Part shown: positions 17,787-27,460 of the stretch, one piece after another
Layout of the letters: every line of letters begins with the position of its first letter
How positions within the stretch are numbered: position 1 is the stretch's first letter
Source of the DNA: Brevibacterium sp. 239c
Lineage (GTDB): Bacteria; Actinomycetota; Actinomycetes; Actinomycetales; Brevibacteriaceae
Assembly: GCF_900169365.1 (NCBI RefSeq)
Contig: NZ_FXZH01000015.1
Span: 58,422 to 122,421, forward strand
DNA length: 64,000 nucleotides
Direction: 5' to 3'
The notes under the pieces: model-generated
Databases searched by the model: none
Told to the model about the DNA's origin: nothing
What the model saw: only the letters and a program-made list of their open reading frames with translations
Position numbers and translations under genes: made by a program

Positions 17787-19151
17787 ATGACAGCTTTGGA
17801 AACTGGCGGAGAAGCTCTGCCGCAGGAACGTAAGATCGTGACCGAGATCCCCGGGCCGAAGTCCCGTGAACTCGAGGCTCGCCGCAAGTCGGCAGTGGCC
17901 CCTGGAGTCGGTTCCAGCCTGCCCGCCTATGTGGTGGCCGCCGGCGGTGGAATCCTCAAGGACGTCGATGGCAACCAGATCATCGACCTCGGAGCCGGTA
18001 TCGCCGTGACGACCGCAGGAAACTCGAATCCTCGGGTCGTCAAGGCTGCCGCCGAGCAGCTCGAGTCCTTCACCCACACCTGCTTCATGGTCAACCCGTA
18101 TGAGGGCTACGTCGAGGTCGCCGAGGCACTCAACCGTCTGACCCCGGGTGATCACGAGAAGCGCTCAATCCTGCTCAACTCCGGCGCCGAGGCTGTCGAG
18201 AATGCTGTCAAGATCGCCCGTGTCCACACCGGTCGTGACGCTGTCGTCGTCTTCGACCACGCCTACCATGGCCGCACCAACCTGACCATGTCGATGACTG
18301 CGAAGGCCAGCCCCTACAAGGCTGGGTTCGGCCCCTTCGCCGGCGAAGTCTACCGCGCCCCCATGTCCTACCCGTTCCGCGACAACGATGCGGCCGGCAC
18401 CAAGGTCAGCGGCGAGGATGCGGCCAAACGCGTCATCACCATGATCGAGAAGCAGATCGGCGCCGAGCACGTCGCCGCGATCGTCATCGAACCGATCCAG
18501 GGTGAGGGCGGCTTCATCGTTCCAGCAGAGGGCTTCCTGCCCGCGCTGACAGAATTCGCCAAGGAGAAGGGCATCGTCTTCGTTGCTGACGAAGTCCAGG
18601 CTGGCTTCGCTCGTACCGGCAAGATGTTCGCCTCCGAATGGGAAGGCATCGTCCCCGACCTCATCACCACTGCCAAGGGCATCGCCGGCGGTCTGCCTCT
18701 CTCGGCCGTGACCGGTCGCGCAGAGATCATGGACTCGGTCGGACCGGGTCGCCTCGGCGGTACCTACGGCGGCAACCCAGTTGCCTGTGCGGCGGCACTA
18801 GGCGCCATCGCCTCCTATGAGGAAGACGGTCTGGTCGACAACGCAGCCCACATCGGTGAGATCGTCACCGATCGTCTCACCAAGCTGCAGGGCAAGTACC
18901 CGGAGGTCGGCGACGTTCGCGGCCGCGGCGCCATGATCGCTGCCGAGTTCGTTCAGCACGACTCGATCGACCCGAACCCTGACCTGGTCAAGAAGATCGC
19001 CGACCACTGTGCAAAGAACGGGGTCCTCGTGCTCACCACGGGAACCTTCGGCAATATCCTGCGCTTCCTGCCCCCGCTGACGATCTCCGATGAACTGCTG
19101 AACGACGCCTTCGACGTCATCGACGAGGCAATCGCCGCTTCGGTCGGCTGA
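17787..19151 (+). CDS. gabT: 4-aminobutyrate aminotransferase
   Basis: A 454-residue class III PLP aminotransferase that moves the amino group of GABA to 2-oxoglutarate, giving succinate semialdehyde. Seen are SGAEAVENAVKIAR for phosphate-group binding, HAYHGRTNLTM, EPIQGEGGFIVP, and the PLP lysine K297 in TTAKGIAGGLPLS. Length and motifs fit GabT rather than ornithine or acetylornithine enzymes. No succinate-semialdehyde dehydrogenase or GABA permease is adjacent. A promoter with no leader lies directly upstream, and a 16-bp stem hairpin follows. Confidence 0.93.
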   Translation: MTALETGGEALPQERKIVTEIPGPKSRELEARRKSAVAPGVGSSLPAYVVAAGGGILKDVDGNQIIDLGAGIAVTTAGNSNPRVVKAAAEQLESFTHTCFMVNPYEGYVEVAEALNRLTPGDHEKRSILLNSGAEAVENAVKIARVHTGRDAVVVFDHAYHGRTNLTMSMTAKASPYKAGFGPFAGEVYRAPMSYPFRDNDAAGTKVSGEDAAKRVITMIEKQIGAEHVAAIVIEPIQGEGGFIVPAEGFLPALTEFAKEKGIVFVADEVQAGFARTGKMFASEWEGIVPDLITTAKGIAGGLPLSAVTGRAEIMDSVGPGRLGGTYGGNPVACAAALGAIASYEEDGLVDNAAHIGEIVTDRLTKLQGKYPEVGDVRGRGAMIAAEFVQHDSIDPNPDLVKKIADHCAKNGVLVLTTGTFGNILRFLPPLTISDELLNDAFDVIDEAIAASVG

Positions 19152-19197
19152 TGCGAGGATGGCCCCGCCTGTCGGGGTCACGTCTGTGAGTTGTGAT

Positions 19198-19235
19198 GGC
19201 GGCGTGTCGACCTGTTGTGAGGTCGATACGCCGCC
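19198..19235 (+). terminator. Hairpin downstream of gabT
   Basis: 16-bp arms (19198-19213 and 19220-19235) with one G/T mismatch and a GTTGTG loop, about 45 bp after the gabT stop. There is no T-run, which is common for terminators in high-G+C actinobacteria. A weaker GGCCCCG/CGGGGTC hairpin precedes it at about 19161-19179. Confidence 0.65.
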
Positions 19236-19373
19236 GTTCAACTGTCGTGGCCTCGAAAAAGTTCGGTGCCCATCTCTGAGGCAGAAGGATGTGGACCAAA
19301 AATGTCAGGAGCGCAATCTTGTCCACAGGGACAAACATCGGAGTCGATCAGCACAAGACGCGAGGTGAGTGAG

Positions 19374-19574
19374 GTGCGCGAGGAGGCTCGCCGTTCCTTG
19401 CTTCTCACCGGCTTGAGCTACCCGCTCTTCATTGCTGGAATCATCCTGCTGTTCACCGCCATAACAGTGCCAGGGGCCGTTCTGCTCGGCTCCGGAGTCT
19501 TCCTCATCGGCATCAACGAGCTGTGCGTCTATATAGCCCGAACAGGGCCAGTTCCACGGGGGATGGACCGGTGA
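19374..19574 (+). CDS. Small two-helix membrane protein
   Basis: 66 residues from GTG 19374, which is preceded by GAGGTGAG. Two hydrophobic helices are visible (LSYPLFIAGIILLFTAI and VLLGSGVFLIGINELCVYI), ending in a short basic tail. Longer versions from 19266 or 19302 are open, but their codon use is unlike the neighbours. No family is recognised. It stands alone between gabT and the sensor kinase gene. Confidence 0.5.
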   Translation: MREEARRSLLLTGLSYPLFIAGIILLFTAITVPGAVLLGSGVFLIGINELCVYIARTGPVPRGMDR

Positions 19575-19758
19575 CATCAGTTCTCTGGGGAATATGGTGA
19601 TGTCACCAGCTCCATCGGGGATGGTCCGGGTCATTCACGAGGGGCATGTTGTGGGGAGTGCATTTACAACGCTATCGCGTTCACAGTGAAAGGACATCGC
19701 ACGTAAGTATGAGATTCTTCGAAGGCGGCAGGATTGCAGGTATAGCACAATAGGCTCC

Positions 19759-21078
19759 ATGACATCAGCGTTAGACGACGGCAACAGGAGCGGAACCGCC
19801 CGATTGTGGCAATTACTCCGCGGGCCGCGCTTCGTGGACTTCCCGATCCGACTTCTCGCCCTCATCTTGGGGCTGACAGTGCTGATTCCGGGGTCATTCG
19901 AAATCGCTGAACCCCGCTACATGACCCTTCTCATCTGCGCCTATGCTCTGATCATCATCTCCCCATTCCTCCCCTTGGCGACGGTGTTCGTCTCGACCGG
20001 GCTGAGTCTCGTGTTCGTCGTGGCCTATCCCGATCTGGAGAACATGTTCCCCGAGGCGCTCATCTTCGCCACGGCAGTGCTGCTCAGCCACCGGCGATGG
20101 GTCGGTTCTGCCATCGGCACAGCGGGGCTGGTCATTTATCTCATCACCTGCACCGAGCTGGGAGCCTACGACGGTGGGATTGAGGGATTCGTCGATCTCG
20201 GATTCGGCTGGCTCACCTATTCCCTGCTCGGTTTGGCCGCAGGCTTCGTCGAGCTGAGGATCCAACGCGAGATCGGTCGCCGGGAGCGCGCCGCCGTGGA
20301 GCACCAGCAGGCCGTGGATTCCTTGCGTGCACGGTTCACCAGCGACATGCACGACACGATCTCGAATTCACTCGCAACAGAGGGCGCGATCATCAAAGCC
20401 CTGGCTAGGGGGTCGCAGGATCTCGACGCCAATCGGCAGCTCGCGGAGCTCTCCCTTGTCAACGCGGAAGCGTCGAAGCGTCTGCGTCGTCTCGTCGCTC
20501 AACTCAGCGACGGAGATGATCGACGCCCCAGGGTCCGCCTGCAGGCAGAGGCGAAGGCGCTGGCCGCTGCCATTGAGAACGGATGCGCAGCCGGAGGCGT
20601 GGCGCTGACGCTCAACGTCGGCAACTTGCCCCGATACGCCTCCCCGGTTCTGGGAGCACACTTCACCGCGATCATGCGCGAGCTGGCGACGAACGTCATC
20701 AGGCACGCCCTGCCTGAGACCAAGTCGAGTCTGACCGTTTCAGTTGAGCGTGACGTGACCGGGGAACGTGGTGACACTGAGGCGGCCGTTCTGCGTTTCC
20801 GCACCGAGAATGAGGCGGCGGCATTGCTGTCACACTCGCCCCGTTCTCTCAGTCGTCGCGCTCATGCACTGGGCGGAACCTGCACGACAGGGTCCGATCA
20901 TCAGGGGCGCGTCGTCGTCGAAGTCACCCAGCCACTGAGATTCAACGCCTCGGCCGATGGCGACGAGGTCGACGCGGTCTGCGCGCGCGACGATTTCACC
21001 TCGGCGTCGCCATCCACACCGCCTCGCGAAACGAACGCCCACCGTGCTCAATCGACGGCGACGAGCGAGAGAACATGA
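19759..21078 (+). CDS. Sensor histidine kinase (NarL-partner type) with degenerate ATP site
   Basis: A 439-residue protein. The N-terminal half has about six membrane segments (residues 28-160) and no obvious extracellular domain. HisKA_3 dimerisation helices follow, with phospho-accepting H198 in SDMHDTISNSL. The ATPase domain keeps the N-box IMRELATNVIRHAL, but where the DxGxG G1 box is expected it reads FRTENEAAALL. The ALGGT segment near the end is kept. The nucleotide site is therefore incomplete. The C-terminal 50 residues are polar and disordered. It overlaps the response regulator by 4 bp. Confidence 0.85.
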   Translation: MTSALDDGNRSGTARLWQLLRGPRFVDFPIRLLALILGLTVLIPGSFEIAEPRYMTLLICAYALIIISPFLPLATVFVSTGLSLVFVVAYPDLENMFPEALIFATAVLLSHRRWVGSAIGTAGLVIYLITCTELGAYDGGIEGFVDLGFGWLTYSLLGLAAGFVELRIQREIGRRERAAVEHQQAVDSLRARFTSDMHDTISNSLATEGAIIKALARGSQDLDANRQLAELSLVNAEASKRLRRLVAQLSDGDDRRPRVRLQAEAKALAAAIENGCAAGGVALTLNVGNLPRYASPVLGAHFTAIMRELATNVIRHALPETKSSLTVSVERDVTGERGDTEAAVLRFRTENEAAALLSHSPRSLSRRAHALGGTCTTGSDHQGRVVVEVTQPLRFNASADGDEVDAVCARDDFTSASPSTPPRETNAHRAQSTATSERT

Positions 21079-21770
21079 GCGAATCGGGGGTCCCGGAGGT
21101 CGACGACTCACCGGCAGACGAGCTCATCACCGTGCTCATCGTCGACGACGATTCGTGGACGACGAGAGCAGTGGCGGCAGCGCTCGTCGATGACGGCGGG
21201 TTCTCAGTTCTCGAACCTCAGCACTCCGGTGACGACGCTGTCGAAGCATTCGACCGTCATCGTCCGGACCTTGTCCTCATGGACGTCAACATGCATCCCG
21301 GGATGAGCGGAGTCGATGCGACCAAGGAGATCAGGTCGCTCGACCCAGAAGCTCGGATCGTTCTGCTCACTACGGTCTCGCCCGGGCCGGGCATCACACG
21401 TGCACTCGAGGCCGGGGCGATAGCGGCGGTGAATAAGTCCGCGACCGATGTCGAGCTCGTCGGCGTCGCCCGGTCAGCAGCTGCGGGGGAGTCCCCAGCC
21501 CTGCTGCGTTCCTTGGCAGAGGACATCATGATCAGCGGTGATATCACCACGGACGTTCATGACGCGGTGCCCGAGCTGACTCGGAGCGAGAAGCTCCTGC
21601 TCACACAGATCTGTGAGGGTCTGGACTATGCGGAGATCGCGGAGCAACAGGTCCTCACCATCTACACGGTGAAGTCCCACGCCAGGAACCTGCGCATCAA
21701 GTTGGGTGCGAAGAATCTGGCACAGGTCGTCGTCCGCGCCATCCAGTACAAATTCTACGTACCGGAATGA
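21075..21770 (+). CDS. LuxR/NarL-family response regulator
   Basis: 231 residues. The receiver domain has the acidic pair DDD at 24-26, phospho-acceptor D70 in LVLMDVNM, T in LLTT and the lysine in VNKSA. The C-terminal LuxR-type helix-turn-helix reads ELTRSEKLLLTQICEGLDYAEIA, in segments, then VKSHARNLRIKLGAKN. It is a transcription factor paired with the kinase upstream (ATGA overlap) and overlaps the next membrane protein by 4 bp, so the three form one operon. Target genes are unknown. Confidence 0.92.
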   Translation: MSESGVPEVDDSPADELITVLIVDDDSWTTRAVAAALVDDGGFSVLEPQHSGDDAVEAFDRHRPDLVLMDVNMHPGMSGVDATKEIRSLDPEARIVLLTTVSPGPGITRALEAGAIAAVNKSATDVELVGVARSAAAGESPALLRSLAEDIMISGDITTDVHDAVPELTRSEKLLLTQICEGLDYAEIAEQQVLTIYTVKSHARNLRIKLGAKNLAQVVVRAIQYKFYVPE

Positions 21771-22159
21771 CAAAGATGATGGCGAGCAGGAGACACCGAA
21801 CGGTGCTGTGGGGCCTCATCTCTGCAGGCGCCGGTTGCCTTGTGCTGGTCTTCGGCGCAGTCCTCTTCATCCGGTCCGACCTCGGACAAGATGTGCTCTA
21901 CGACAACGTGCCCTCACACGCCGGCTGTGAAGAGGTCCCCGCCCAAAGCGTCGTCGAGGACGCGGTCGCAGACTTTCCCACCTTCGATGATTCCTACGCA
22001 TCTGCGACCAGCCGGTGTTCAGGCGCGATCATCGAAGTGCAGTACGGAAACCATGACACGAGACAGAAGCTGGAGACGTACCTGAACAGGCACGGCGAAA
22101 ACGATCCGACGAGCGGCTGGTGGTGGCGATCGATCCCCGTCGAACTGCGGAATGTCTGA
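21767..22159 (+). CDS. Membrane-anchored extracytoplasmic protein, unknown
   Basis: 130 residues: a basic N-terminus, one membrane helix (about residues 14-36) and an outside domain of about 90 residues with two cysteines (in AGCEEVP and SRCSGA) that may pair. I recognise no family. Its 4-bp overlap with the response regulator suggests a link to the signal the kinase senses. It could be a sensor accessory protein, which the kinase would need because it has no extracellular domain of its own. Confidence 0.7.
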   Translation: MTKMMASRRHRTVLWGLISAGAGCLVLVFGAVLFIRSDLGQDVLYDNVPSHAGCEEVPAQSVVEDAVADFPTFDDSYASATSRCSGAIIEVQYGNHDTRQKLETYLNRHGENDPTSGWWWRSIPVELRNV

Positions 22160-22240
22160 AGCCCGAGCAGATTCAGCAGATGGTCGGGTCACAGATTCGA
22201 CAGCTGCTCGGGTCACGCCGTGTGCGGGTGCACTGTTGAC

Positions 22241-22246
22241 TACAGT
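22241..22246 (+). promoter_or_regulatory. -10 box of the PucR gene
   Basis: TACAGT ends 6 nt before the ATG at 22253. No Shine-Dalgarno is present, so transcription probably starts at the start codon. Confidence 0.45.
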
Positions 22247-22252
22247 GGGTAT

Positions 22253-23863
22253 ATGAGTGAAACGAATGCCCTGCGCGTCTCCCGCCTGTTGCGTGAGACT
22301 GCGGGCTTTCTGCTTCCCCTGACTCAAGCCGAAACCGACGTCGAGGTGACTCGGATCGAGTTCGACCTCGATCTTCGGACCTCGGAAGTCGGTCTGGGAG
22401 GAGCCGTCATCCTCGTCACCGAAGCCGTGGACGGTGCGGCCGGACTGAACGCGATCCGCGCACGATTGCACGGAGCCGCGGCACTCATCGTGCCACCTGG
22501 AACTCACATCCACCTCGGCGAGCGGACAGACACAACAACCTCGCCGATTCTGCTGGAACGGTCCACGGGCGTGACCTGGTCCGAGGTGCTGGTGCACCTG
22601 CGGCAGCTCAACGAAGGTGCCTCCAGTGCTCTGGCCTGGCCCGACGTCGATGATCTCAGCGCCCTGGCCGCGGTCATCGCGGAGCTGACGGGGGCGTCGA
22701 TCACGATCGAAGACCCGGCCTCACGAGTGCTTGCGCACTCCAATCTCGGCGATGAGATCGATGACATTCGACGCGAGACGATCCTTTCCGGTGCAATCCC
22801 CGAGTGGCGCATCGCCGAGCTTGAGGAGTCCGGGTTCCTCGACGTGGTGCGCCGTTCGACCGATGTCGTCGAGAGGCCAGCCGCGGGGGCCACTCCTGCC
22901 CGTTCGGTGATCGCGCTGCGCAGCGAGGGCGAGCTGCTCGGTACGATCTGGGCCGCCTACCCGGATGCGGTGGATCCCGCGTCGCTGCGCGAGGTCCTGC
23001 GTGACGCTGCCCGCGCGGCGATCCCCGTGATGCTGCGGACCCTGCGACGCTCCCCATTCGAGAAGCGGATCCGTCGGGAGGCCCTCGCCACGATCCTCGG
23101 CGGATCACCGGACTTGGGGCCGGCCGCGACCCTGCTCGCTCTGCCCTTCTCCGGGCATTATGCAACCCTGGCCTTCGCCGAGATGGCACCTGAGAAGGAG
23201 CCCGTGCTGAGATTTCATCTGCGGGCCGCCTTCGCCGATGCCGTTCTCGCACACGTCGGAACCGACGGACACCTGGCCGTACTCGTGCACATGAGCGCTG
23301 GCATGACGGCAGTCGAGATCAAGGAGCACGTCGTCTCGGCCCTGCGCCGGTCCCTGTCTCAGACCGAGCCGCTTCACTTCGGAGTGGGCGCCTCGGTTGA
23401 GCGCCTCGACTATGTGCACCGGTCATGGACCGAAGCCGTGTACGTCGTCGACGCGCTGCTGGCTGCAGGGACCAAGAGCGACAACTCCACCCTCGAGGGT
23501 TCTGCTTCTGTCTCGGAGACGGATCTGGTGCGCGGGGCGACAGCCGCGGACGTCGCCGCTGAACTTGTCGGGCTCGAAGCCGCCGACGCCCTGCTCTCGG
23601 TGGGGCCTCGCATCACCGAGCCTGCGCGGCTGCTGGCCGCCCACGATGCGAGGCATCAAGGGCAGCTGCTCGAGACCCTGCGTGTGTACTTCGCGACCGT
23701 CGGCAATTCCGCCGAGGCATCCCGTCGTCTGCATGTGCACACGAATTCCCTGCGGCATCGTCTCAACCGGATCGAGGAGATCACAGGGCTGTCGACGGCA
23801 GAGCGTGCCGGACGGCTGTGGCTGGAGCTCGCGGTGCTCGTCTTCGACCGGGAGCAGGGCTGA
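22253..23863 (+). CDS. PucR-family transcriptional regulator
   Basis: A 536-residue regulator. The N-terminal part is a PucR-type ligand domain, the middle contains a GGDEF-like CdaR domain (around 280-420, with SLSQTEPLHFGVGASV), and the C-terminus has the helix-turn-helix LRVYFATVGNSAEASRRLHV followed by HTNSLRHRLNRIEEITGL. PucR/CdaR proteins activate catabolic genes in response to their substrate. It is the first gene of a co-directional cluster with a PLP decarboxylase and a peptide transporter, which it most likely controls. Confidence 0.88.
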   Translation: MSETNALRVSRLLRETAGFLLPLTQAETDVEVTRIEFDLDLRTSEVGLGGAVILVTEAVDGAAGLNAIRARLHGAAALIVPPGTHIHLGERTDTTTSPILLERSTGVTWSEVLVHLRQLNEGASSALAWPDVDDLSALAAVIAELTGASITIEDPASRVLAHSNLGDEIDDIRRETILSGAIPEWRIAELEESGFLDVVRRSTDVVERPAAGATPARSVIALRSEGELLGTIWAAYPDAVDPASLREVLRDAARAAIPVMLRTLRRSPFEKRIRREALATILGGSPDLGPAATLLALPFSGHYATLAFAEMAPEKEPVLRFHLRAAFADAVLAHVGTDGHLAVLVHMSAGMTAVEIKEHVVSALRRSLSQTEPLHFGVGASVERLDYVHRSWTEAVYVVDALLAAGTKSDNSTLEGSASVSETDLVRGATAADVAAELVGLEAADALLSVGPRITEPARLLAAHDARHQGQLLETLRVYFATVGNSAEASRRLHVHTNSLRHRLNRIEEITGLSTAERAGRLWLELAVLVFDREQG

Positions 23864-24012
23864 CGCGGAGCAGTTCCGACGCTGATTCGATGTAGAGGCT
23901 TCCAGCACTGTGCGCTTCTCACAAGAGGTAACACCGAAGTTTGGCAGATTATTGTCCGTTCGTCCTGGTCCTCACGTTCTATGGTGACAGCACACCACGA
24001 ACGAAGGACAGC

Positions 24013-25518
24013 ATGCACAGCAACCAGTCGGGGCCATCGGTTCAGGTCATCCGTAATCGAGCGATCAAGGCAATCGCGAACAGCACGGAAGGCCGCGTCC
24101 CGCAGCTTGACGATGCGACTCCGGTGATCGGGCTCATCGACCTCGACCAGATCGAAACGGCATACCAGCGTCTGTCCTCTGTGTTCGCCGCCCGGTCCGA
24201 GATCCTCCACGCGGTGGCCTGCAAGGCCGTGCCGCTCCAGCCCCTTCTGCGTTTCTATGCGGAGGCGGGTGCGGGCTGTGAAGTCGCCAGTCCAGGTGAA
24301 CTCGAACTCGCACTGGCCGCAGGCTTCACGCCGGAGACCATCGTCTTCGACTCCCCGGCGAAGACGATGACCGAGCTCAAGCGCGCCGTCTCACTCGGTG
24401 TGTCGATGAACATCGACAATTTCGAAGAACTCGAGCGACTCGACGCGATCTTCGATGGGCAGGCCACCTCGGCACCGGCGTCCGACTCCGTCGCCACCTT
24501 GGCGAGGGTAGGGGTCCGGATCAATCCGCAGTCGGGCACGGGCACAATCGGTGCCCTGTCCACCGCCACACAGACCTCGAAGTTCGGCATCGGACTGGCC
24601 GACCCGGGCGCCCGCGAAGCACTCATCGAGGCCTACCTGGCACGTCCCTGGCTCACCCAGATCCACGTCCACTCGGGCTCTCAGGGCATCGGCCTCGACC
24701 AGGCGGCGGCAGGCATCGACGTCGTCGTCGAGTTGGCGAAGGAGGTCAACGCTCGCGCCGCCCAGGTCCACGGACGGGAGCGTCAGATCACCCGCATCGA
24801 CATCGGCGGGGGGTTGCCCGTGAACTTCGCCGGCGAGGACATCACGCCGACATTCGCCGAATACCGAGCCGTGCTCGAGGAGCAGGTTCCGGACCTGTTC
24901 GACTTCGACATCATCACCGAATTCGGGCGTGCACTGCTGGCCAAGGCCGGCACCATCCTCACTCACGTCGAATACGCGAAGACCACTGGTGGCCGGCACA
25001 TCGCGATGACCCACGCCGGCGTCCAGGTCGCCACCCGCACGGCCTATGCCCCCGCCGACTGGCCGCTGCGTGTCCTCCCCTTCACCCCGGACGGCAATCC
25101 CAAATCCGCCGAGGCGGTCCCCACCGATGTCGCAGGCCCCGCCTGCTTTGCCGGTGACCTGCTGGCCCGCGAGCGCATGCTGCCGCGCCTCGACGCCGGT
25201 GACATCGTGGCCGTGCCCGACACCGGTGCCTACTACTTCTCCAACCCGTTCTCCTACAACCTGCTGCCGCAGGTGCCGGTATTCGGGTACCGGGTGGGCG
25301 CAAGCACGGGCGACGGGGACGTCCACAGCCACCTCGGCGAGAGGGACAGCGACGGGGGCAGTGAACAAGGCGTTGAATTCTCGCTCATCCGGCGCGGCCA
25401 GAGCCTCGCCGAGGTCCTCGCCCAGGCAGGGGAGACCCGGCTTCAGCCGTTGATCACCGAAGTGCCGAAAGCGGGTGAGAATGGCGCGAAACGACAGGGC
25501 GCGCTTGCTCCGAATTGA
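24013..25518 (+). CDS. Fold-type III PLP decarboxylase (Orn/Lys/DAP family)
   Basis: A 501-residue protein of the ornithine/diaminopimelate/arginine decarboxylase 2 family. PLP lysine K71 lies in HAVACKAVPLQP, the Gly-rich phosphate loop is DIGGGLPVNF, and the active-site Cys from the partner subunit is in GPACFAGDLL, where LysA normally has a CES-D pattern. The PDTGAYYFSNPFSYN segment is also unlike LysA. It is therefore a relative with a different substrate; D-amino acids or meso-DAP from the neighbouring peptide pathway are guesses. A polar His/Asp/Gly insert is near residue 436. ATG 24013 has GAAGGA 4 nt upstream. Confidence 0.8.
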   Translation: MHSNQSGPSVQVIRNRAIKAIANSTEGRVPQLDDATPVIGLIDLDQIETAYQRLSSVFAARSEILHAVACKAVPLQPLLRFYAEAGAGCEVASPGELELALAAGFTPETIVFDSPAKTMTELKRAVSLGVSMNIDNFEELERLDAIFDGQATSAPASDSVATLARVGVRINPQSGTGTIGALSTATQTSKFGIGLADPGAREALIEAYLARPWLTQIHVHSGSQGIGLDQAAAGIDVVVELAKEVNARAAQVHGRERQITRIDIGGGLPVNFAGEDITPTFAEYRAVLEEQVPDLFDFDIITEFGRALLAKAGTILTHVEYAKTTGGRHIAMTHAGVQVATRTAYAPADWPLRVLPFTPDGNPKSAEAVPTDVAGPACFAGDLLARERMLPRLDAGDIVAVPDTGAYYFSNPFSYNLLPQVPVFGYRVGASTGDGDVHSHLGERDSDGGSEQGVEFSLIRRGQSLAEVLAQAGETRLQPLITEVPKAGENGAKRQGALAPN

Positions 25519-25602
25519 GTTCCCGAGAACTTAAGATGAAGTGTGAGCAGTCTCTCACCTGCAACGACCGATAACTGAATCTCCAGATCGAGACAAAGGA
25601 CA

Positions 25603-27441
25603 ATGATGTTCGCTCAATACAAGCTGCGCAAGCGGCTGGTAACAGGCCTTGCCGGCCTCGCGGCAATGGCGCTGGTCGGCTCTCTTGCCACATCCCCTGC
25701 CCAAGCAGAGACCACGGAAGCCACTGACGCTGCTGATGGCGCCAAGGTTCTGCGGATCGCGACAGATGGCTTCATCGATTCGTTCAACCCGTTCACCTCC
25801 TTCTACCTGCTGCCGACGAACACGTTCCGGTACATGTACGAGAATCTCGTGAACAACAGTGCCGAAGACGCTCAGGTCACCGAGGGACTCGCCACCGAAT
25901 GGGACACCGACTCCAAGGGCAAGGTCTGGACGTACAAGATGCGTCCCGACATGAAGTGGTCCGACGGAGAACCGCTCACGGCCAAGGACGTCGCCTGGAC
26001 CTACAACCAGATGATGAAGAAGGACGAACTGGCGGTGGCCAACGGGGGCCTCGTCGAGAACTTCGACAAGGTCGAGACCCCAGACGATCAGACTGTGGTC
26101 ATCACACTGAAGAAGCCGCAGTCGAACAACCCCGGCCAGGAGATTCCGGTCGTGCCGGAACACATCTGGTCGAAGGTCGACAAGCCCGGCAAGTTCAAGA
26201 ACGACAAGAAGTCCGTGGGCTCGGGACCGTTCCAGCTGGAGAGCTACGAGGCGAACAAGTCCGTCACGCTCAAGGCCAACCCGAACTTCTGGCGCGGTGA
26301 GCCCAAGATCGATGAGATCCAGTACCGCTACTACACGAACTCCGATGCTCAGGTGCAGGCCATCCGCTCCGGCGAAGTCGACTTCATCACCGGACTGACC
26401 CCTGAGCAGTTCAAAGCCGTCGAAGGCGCCGACAACGTCGAGACCAATGTCGGCAACGGTCGCCGGTTCCAGGGAATCTCCATCAACCCGGGCGTCGCAG
26501 ATGCGAAGAACAACGAGTTCGGAACCGGCAACAAGGCGCTGAAGGACAAGAAGGTCCGCCAGGCCATCCGTGCCGGAATCGACGTTGACACTCTGCGCAA
26601 ACAGGTCATGCAGGACTACGCTCAGCCGGCCACAAGCTTCATCCCCTCGGTCTACGAGAAGTGGGCACTGCCCGCTGACAATCCGGTGGTTTCCGGATTC
26701 GACGTTGAGAAGGCGAAGAAGCTGCTCGACGACGCTGGCTGGAAGGAAGGCTCCGACGGCATCCGCAAGAAGGACGGCAAGAAGCTCGAGCTGCGTTTCC
26801 TCACCGACTCAGATGCCACTGTCGAACAGAACACGGCGAAATTCCTCGAACCGTGGATGAAGGACATCGGCATCAAGCTCAAGAACGAAGCCAGCGATGT
26901 TGACACCGTGTCGGAGCGCACTACCAAGGGCGACTACGACATGTACTTCTCGGGATAGTCGATCAACCCGGACCCCGATTACCAACTCGGCCTCAACACC
27001 TGTGGCCAGCGCCCCGACGCCGACGGCAACGGCGGGACAAGCCAGGACGGGTACTGCAGCAAGGCCTTCGACAAGCTCTACAAGGCCCAGCACACCGAGC
27101 TTGATGAGAAGAAGCGAGTCGACCTCGTGCACAAGGCTCTGGCCCAGCATTACGAGGACACACCCTCGGTGACGCTGTGGTACCCGAATCAGCTCGAGGC
27201 CTACCGCTCGGACCGGTTCACCGGTTTCACCAAGCAGCCCACCGACGGCGGCATCATCGCCAACCAGGTCGGCTACTGGGGATACACCTCGGTGGAACCC
27301 GCCAGCGCGGACGACACGTCCGGTGAGGGCGGCGGCATGGGGGCCGGCGGCTGGATCTCCATCGCCGCGGCAGCCATCGTGGTCATCGGCGGAGGCGGCT
27401 TCCTGATCAGCCGTCGCAAGAAGTCCGACGATCGCGAATAG
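25603..27441 (+). pseudogene. Peptide ABC transporter binding protein interrupted by an in-frame TAG
   Basis: A family 5 (DppA/OppA-like) extracytoplasmic receptor of 612 codons. A Sec signal ends AQA near residue 36; the binding-domain features WTYKMRPDMKWSDGEPLTAKD and NPNFWRG follow in segments. At 26956 a TAG replaces the Trp expected in YFSG-W-SINPDPDY. The same frame then continues without another stop, with good codon use, for 160 codons. These carry the rest of the binding domain, a Gly-rich linker, one membrane helix and the tail RRKKSDDRE. This is a nonsense mutation, a read-through codon or a sequence error. AAAGGA precedes the ATG ATG start. Confidence 0.85.
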
Positions 27442-27460
27442 TCCCCACCTGCGAACCATC

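Noticed and set aside
26956..26958. Pyrrolysine or other recoding at the TAG
   Set aside because: No sign of the needed machinery in the window; a simple TGG to TAG change explains it.
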